Source of the DNA: Igneacidithiobacillus copahuensis
Lineage (GTDB): Bacteria; Pseudomonadota; Gammaproteobacteria; Acidithiobacillales; Acidithiobacillaceae
Direction: 5' to 3'
Assembly: GCF_018854015.1 (NCBI RefSeq)
Contig: NZ_JAAXYO010000067.1
Location: 1 to 6,930 of the forward strand
Length of the DNA stretch: 6,930 nt
The notes beneath the pieces are model-generated. The model was not told the origin of the DNA. It worked only from the letters and a program-made list of their open reading frames with translations, and ran no database searches. Shown here in pieces: positions 4,113-6,930 of this stretch. Position 1 is the first letter of the stretch. The number at the start of each line of letters is the position of its first letter. The position numbers were made by a program, and so were the translations under genes.

Positions 4113-5302
4113 GATGCCCTCCGCCGCGAATGGCGAGCGATTATCTGCTCATACTCCGCCGAAAGGTCCTGTGCCACCACGTCCCAGGTCCACTTGCGCT
4201 GCACCAGATCACGCCCTGCGCGGCCCATGGCCTGGCGCCGGGGGGCATCGGGCAACAGGGTACAAAGGGCGTCGGCCACTTCCGCAACGTCGCAACGCGT
4301 CACCAGCCCCGCACCCGCTTTGCTCACCTCCCGATGGATATTCACTTGGTCCGAGATCACCACCGGCGTACCACAAGCCAGCGATTCGGCCACCACCATG
4401 CCAAAGTTCTCGGTGTAGGATGGCAAAGCGAACACATCGGCGTCCACATACGCCTGCAGAACCGCCTCGCCATCCAGGTGGTCAACAAACTGTGCGGAAT
4501 CCTGCAGCGCATGTTCTGCCACCCAGCTCCGCACTTGGGAGCCATAACCTTCGTTGTCCGGCCCCACCATCGCCAGCACAGCATCCGGAAACCGTGCGCG
4601 CACCTGGGAGAAGGCTGGCACCAACAAATCGAGGCCCTTTTTGAAATTGATACGACTAAGAAACAGCACCAGGGGCGCATCTCCGATGCCGAGCCGGGCA
4701 CGGAACTCCCCGCGCGCGGGGAGTTGCGCAAAACGCGGCCAGTCCAGACCATTGGGAACTACGAACGATGGCGCGCGCAGCTTCAAAAATCCCGCCCGAT
4801 CCCGCTCCTCTTCGGTTGTGTAGTGAATGGCCGATGCACCGTTGAGATTGGGCACATCGAACCAGCGCTCCCAAAGGCGTTTGAGCAAAACACTCTGGCG
4901 ACTTTGCCGATACAGAAAGGGATCGAGATTACCGTGCGGCATGGCGATGTACGGAAATTTGCGCCGGTGCGCGAGCCAGGCAGCATAGCTCGGCGGAAAG
5001 CGATACAGGCCGTGCACATGCAACAAGTCGAAGTCATTCAGGTGCTCGCGGAGCCAGCGCCGCATAGCCAGGGAAACCATCGGGGCACGCAGTTCCCAGG
5101 GAAACGCCTCGTAGCGCACGCCGGGGCTCGCGGCACGGAGCGCATCCACGTCGAGCAGCTCTCCATCGCGATTGCCGATTGCGGTAGTACATACCGCAAC
5201 CTGTTGCCCAGCTTTGACTTGAGACGACGCCAGGGACTGCACCACTTGGGTCGTTCCACCTGACACTGATGCCATCATGGAGATTACATGCAAGATGCGC
5301 AT
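4109..5302 (-). CDS. GT4-family glycosyltransferase (GT-B, EX7E type), acceptor unknown
   Basis: The 397-aa product has the normal length for a retaining GT-B transferase. N-terminal acceptor domain: MRILHVISMM with the SGGTTQVV loop (14-21), HVHGLYRFPP (95-104) and MPHGNLDPF (121-129). Donor domain: VVPNGLD (181-187), LSRINFKKGLDLL (215-227), MVGPDNEGYG (245-254) and the EX7E pair E298/E306 in ENFGMVVAE, followed by CGTPVVISD. It probably adds one hexose-type sugar to the lipid-linked repeat unit at the inner membrane; donor and acceptor cannot be read from the sequence. The ATG at 5300-5302 has GAGGG 5 nt upstream. It overlaps the wcaF-like gene by 4 bp and follows the upstream GT4 gene by 58 bp. 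An unusual perfect 22-bp palindrome covers codons 193-200. Confidence 0.9.
   Translation of the reverse strand: MRILHVISMMASVSGGTTQVVQSLASSQVKAGQQVAVCTTAIGNRDGELLDVDALRAASPGVRYEAFPWELRAPMVSLAMRRWLREHLNDFDLLHVHGLYRFPPSYAAWLAHRRKFPYIAMPHGNLDPFLYRQSRQSVLLKRLWERWFDVPNLNGASAIHYTTEEERDRAGFLKLRAPSFVVPNGLDWPRFAQLPARGEFRARLGIGDAPLVLFLSRINFKKGLDLLVPAFSQVRARFPDAVLAMVGPDNEGYGSQVRSWVAEHALQDSAQFVDHLDGEAVLQAYVDADVFALPSYTENFGMVVAESLACGTPVVISDQVNIHREVSKAGAGLVTRCDVAEVADALCTLLPDAPRRQAMGRAGRDLVQRKWTWDVVAQDLSAEYEQIIARHSRRRAS
4704..4725. repeat. Perfect 22-bp palindrome inside the GT4 gene
   Basis: AACTCCCCGCG is followed immediately by its exact reverse complement with no spacer. It lies in frame in the coding region (around residues LPARGEF, 193-200), in the linker between the two GT-B domains, where sequence is usually free to vary. 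In RNA it would form a GC-rich hairpin of about 9 bp around a tight loop. It could be a translational pause site, a protein-binding site or a small insertion. Confidence 0.6.
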
Positions 5303-5360
5303 TGAGCCCTCACTTTCATGCTGCTCTGGTACTGCCCTGTCGCAAGGCCAACCGCAACTC

Positions 5361-6494
5361 TCACGAAACGGAAACCGGTTTGTCGATCAAAGTACGAAAG
5401 TCTTCCAGGAACAATTGCGCGATACGCTCGGGTGCGTGGGAATTGCGAACCTCCAGCGCCGCCTGGGCGAGCCGATTCAAATCAGATGGATTGCTGATCA
5501 GTTCCAGTAGAGCACTCGCCAGTTGCTCTACCGCATCACTCGCTCGATGATCGAATGACATGCCATTCATTCCGTGAAAGATGAAGTCCTTGAAGCACTG
5601 AAGGTTCGAAACCACCGGCACACAGCCCCACGCCATGGCCTCCAGCGGCGCCAGTCCAAACGTCTCGCCTCTCTCAGCAACCGAGGGATACACAAATAGG
5701 CTGGCGCGCTGGTAAAAGTCGAAAAGCCTCTCTTTCTCGTAGACGGGTCCATGAAACCTGACATTATCACGCACACCAAGGGTTTCTTGGAGCGTTTTCA
5801 GATATTCCTCTCCGCCGCCTCCCTCATGGAATTGCCAGGGACCCACAATGTCCAGTCGCCAATCGCTCGGCAGCCGGGAGGCGAGCATATTCAGTAGATG
5901 CAGGCCTTTCTCCGGATGCAACCGTCCACAATAGAGAATAGATTTCTCCTTGCGCAGCCAATCCACCGGCCCGAGGTCACGCACCTCAAACGGCAAAGGA
6001 AGCGGAACCACCTTGATCCGATCTGCCTGATTAGCGGGCAATTCCTTCGCTATCGCCTGCGCCACTGCGCTGGAGGGCGCTTGCAATCTGGCAGCACGCC
6101 AATACAGGCGCATTTGGCCCTTGGGCATTCGCCCTACCAGGACATAGATGGCAGCGCGGCTACGCCAAGGCAAAACGATTGGCGCCGAAAAGGTATTGGT
6201 GACCACGACATCACTGTCTCGAGGAATGACGCTCGCGGCCCGCAGCGCATAGCGAAAATCCAGCACCCGGTTGACGTACTGCTTGGGGCCCGCATCAAAG
6301 CCAGGAATTCGGATATGCCGAACCCCTTCCTGCAGTTCGCGATCAGGCAGCCCTGTCCACGTCCGCGAGACATGCGTCACCTCATGGCCCGCTTCGGCAA
6401 ACTTCTGACCAAGTATGTGCCAGAGTTTCTCAGTCGCTCCACCTTGCAATGGAGGCACCGGCAGGCATGGCCCTGAAAGAATCGTGATTTTCAT
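5361..6494 (-). CDS. GT4-family glycosyltransferase (GT-B, EX7E type)
   Basis: The 377-aa product is a complete GT-B retaining transferase. N-domain: MKITILSGPCLPVPPLQGGATEK, where the PPLQGGA loop (14-20) is the glycine-rich acceptor-side loop. C-domain: ILYCGRLHPEKGLHLL (186-201, the phosphate-binding arginine/lysine region), DIVGPW (215-220) and the EX7E pair E277/E285 in ETFGLAPLEAMAWGCVPVV. An unusual Gly run, HEGGGGEE (223-230), lies in the donor domain. It probably acts on a lipid-linked acceptor in the cytoplasm during repeat-unit assembly; its sugar is unknown. The ATG is at 6492-6494. Its only ribosome-binding-like sequence is a nine-base poly-G tract 6-14 nt upstream. It follows the GT2 gene by 43 bp and precedes the next GT4 gene by 58 bp. 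Confidence 0.9.
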   Translation of the reverse strand: MKITILSGPCLPVPPLQGGATEKLWHILGQKFAEAGHEVTHVSRTWTGLPDRELQEGVRHIRIPGFDAGPKQYVNRVLDFRYALRAASVIPRDSDVVVTNTFSAPIVLPWRSRAAIYVLVGRMPKGQMRLYWRAARLQAPSSAVAQAIAKELPANQADRIKVVPLPLPFEVRDLGPVDWLRKEKSILYCGRLHPEKGLHLLNMLASRLPSDWRLDIVGPWQFHEGGGGEEYLKTLQETLGVRDNVRFHGPVYEKERLFDFYQRASLFVYPSVAERGETFGLAPLEAMAWGCVPVVSNLQCFKDFIFHGMNGMSFDHRASDAVEQLASALLELISNPSDLNRLAQAALEVRNSHAPERIAQLFLEDFRTLIDKPVSVS

Positions 6495-6499
6495 CCGAG

Positions 6500-6508
6500 C
6501 CCCCCCCC
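6500..6508 (-). repeat. Poly-G(9) homopolymer tract in the leader of the GT4 gene
   Basis: Nine consecutive G on the coding strand (C on plus) lie 6-14 nt before the ATG at 6494, occupying the Shine-Dalgarno position. No other purine-rich ribosome binding site is present in the 43-bp spacer. Homopolymers of this kind are slippage-prone, and a length change would alter ribosome binding-site spacing rather than reading frame. Length may also be miscalled in sequencing. Confidence 0.7.
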
Positions 6509-6537
6509 GATACTAATGACCTGTCTAATGCGCCCCA

Positions 6538-6930
6538 TCAATGCTCCTCTCTTGTCTCCTGCCGACGGCCGGTGGAAAGTTCGATGCCTAGCCGTAATCG
6601 GATAGCGGTAGCCAGGTCAACGCCCGGCTGGCGCATGGCATGTTCGACTTCCATCACTTTTGCGTCTACCAATAGCCGATACCACAGCCCTTGTAGCGTG
6701 TGGAACATCAGACCACGCAAACCATCCAGAAAACCGAGTTGAAAAATCACGCGGTAGATCCAGAACAGAAAGGGTCGAACACCAAGCGGCAGCCGAGCGT
6801 ACAACCGCGTCTTGAGCCAGCGCTTGAGCCGCGCCTGACGACTCAAACCGATAGAGGAGGCTCGCTCAAGAATGAACTGCAACACCTTTGGTCTAACCGG
6901 GCCGGAGGTGAGGGATGGGAAACAAGTACC
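6538..6930 (-). CDS. GT2-type glycosyltransferase, C-terminal part (runs off right edge)
   Basis: The reading frame is open from the window edge to the TGA at 6538-6540, 130 residues. The pattern RLKRWLKTRLYARLPLGVRP, then the membrane-associated FLFWIYRVIFQLGFLDGLRG, then GLMFHTLQGLWYRLLVDAK, is characteristic of the C-terminal, membrane-touching region of bacterial family 2 glycosyltransferases. In those proteins it follows the catalytic GT-A domain, which would lie outside the window. A GTG at 6883-6885 could start a 115-aa protein but has no ribosome binding site, so read-through from upstream is preferred. The segment before it (TSGPVRPKVLQ) does not resemble the usual RHNRY...EA region of that family, so the gene may be divergent or damaged there. 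The tail after residue about 96 is hydrophilic. Confidence 0.7.
   Translation of the reverse strand, partial: GTCFPSLTSGPVRPKVLQFILERASSIGLSRQARLKRWLKTRLYARLPLGVRPFLFWIYRVIFQLGFLDGLRGLMFHTLQGLWYRLLVDAKVMEVEHAMRQPGVDLATAIRLRLGIELSTGRRQETREEH

Noticed and set aside
4130..5263. Long plus-strand open frame of 377 codons
   Set aside because: It lies wholly antisense to the GT4 gene with its intact EX7E motif. The translation is rich in His, Arg and Gln with no domain, as expected of a shadow frame in GC-rich DNA.
1..6930. CRISPR array, tRNA, rRNA, insertion sequence or toxin-antitoxin pair
   Set aside because: No regularly spaced repeats, tRNA-like cloverleaf, transposase motif or toxin/antitoxin family was seen on either strand.

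Overview
The window is a stretch of an exopolysaccharide / surface-glycan biosynthesis cluster. All convincing genes lie on the minus strand, so transcription runs from high to low coordinates. The genes are GC-rich with GC-rich third positions. The products resemble Gram-negative proteobacterial proteins of the colanic-acid type (WcaI, WcaF, Fcl/WcaG, Gmd). A gamma-proteobacterium or Acidithiobacillia-like host is my guess; nothing in the window fixes the taxon.

Region 1 (6930 to 2272) is a glycan assembly block. In order of transcription it holds the C-terminal part of a GT2-type glycosyltransferase, two GT4 (GT-B fold) glycosyltransferases with intact EX7E motifs, a WcaF-like hexapeptide acetyltransferase and a WcaI-like glycosyltransferase. 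The last three genes are tightly coupled: a 4-bp GTGA overlap, then a 2-bp gap with the next ribosome binding site overlapping the stop codon. A nine-base poly-G tract sits in the leader of the first complete GT4 gene, and a perfect 22-bp palindrome lies inside the second.

Region 2 (2271 to 1831) is a 441-bp gene-free stretch, very AT-rich in places (15 G/C in the 60 bases 2041-2100). It holds a consensus-quality sigma-54 promoter on the minus strand (TGGCATG-N4-TTGCT, 1867-1882), placed so that transcription would begin about 26 nt before the next gene. Several short palindromes lie further upstream, where enhancer-binding activators of sigma-54 promoters usually bind.

Region 3 (1830 to 1) is the sugar-nucleotide block. 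A small secreted protein of unknown function comes first, then a short ORF that looks like a frameshifted membrane peptide, then GDP-L-fucose synthase (fcl/wcaG). After a 186-bp gap with a strong hairpin comes the start of GDP-mannose 4,6-dehydratase (gmd), which runs off the left edge. Gmd and Fcl together make GDP-L-fucose from GDP-mannose.

Read together, the cluster makes GDP-L-fucose and probably uses it through the WcaI-like enzyme, with O-acetylation by the WcaF-like enzyme. The most notable feature is that donor-sugar synthesis appears to be under a separate RpoN promoter, shared with an uncharacterised secreted protein, while the transferases are transcribed from further upstream. I see no mobile element, CRISPR array, tRNA or rRNA.
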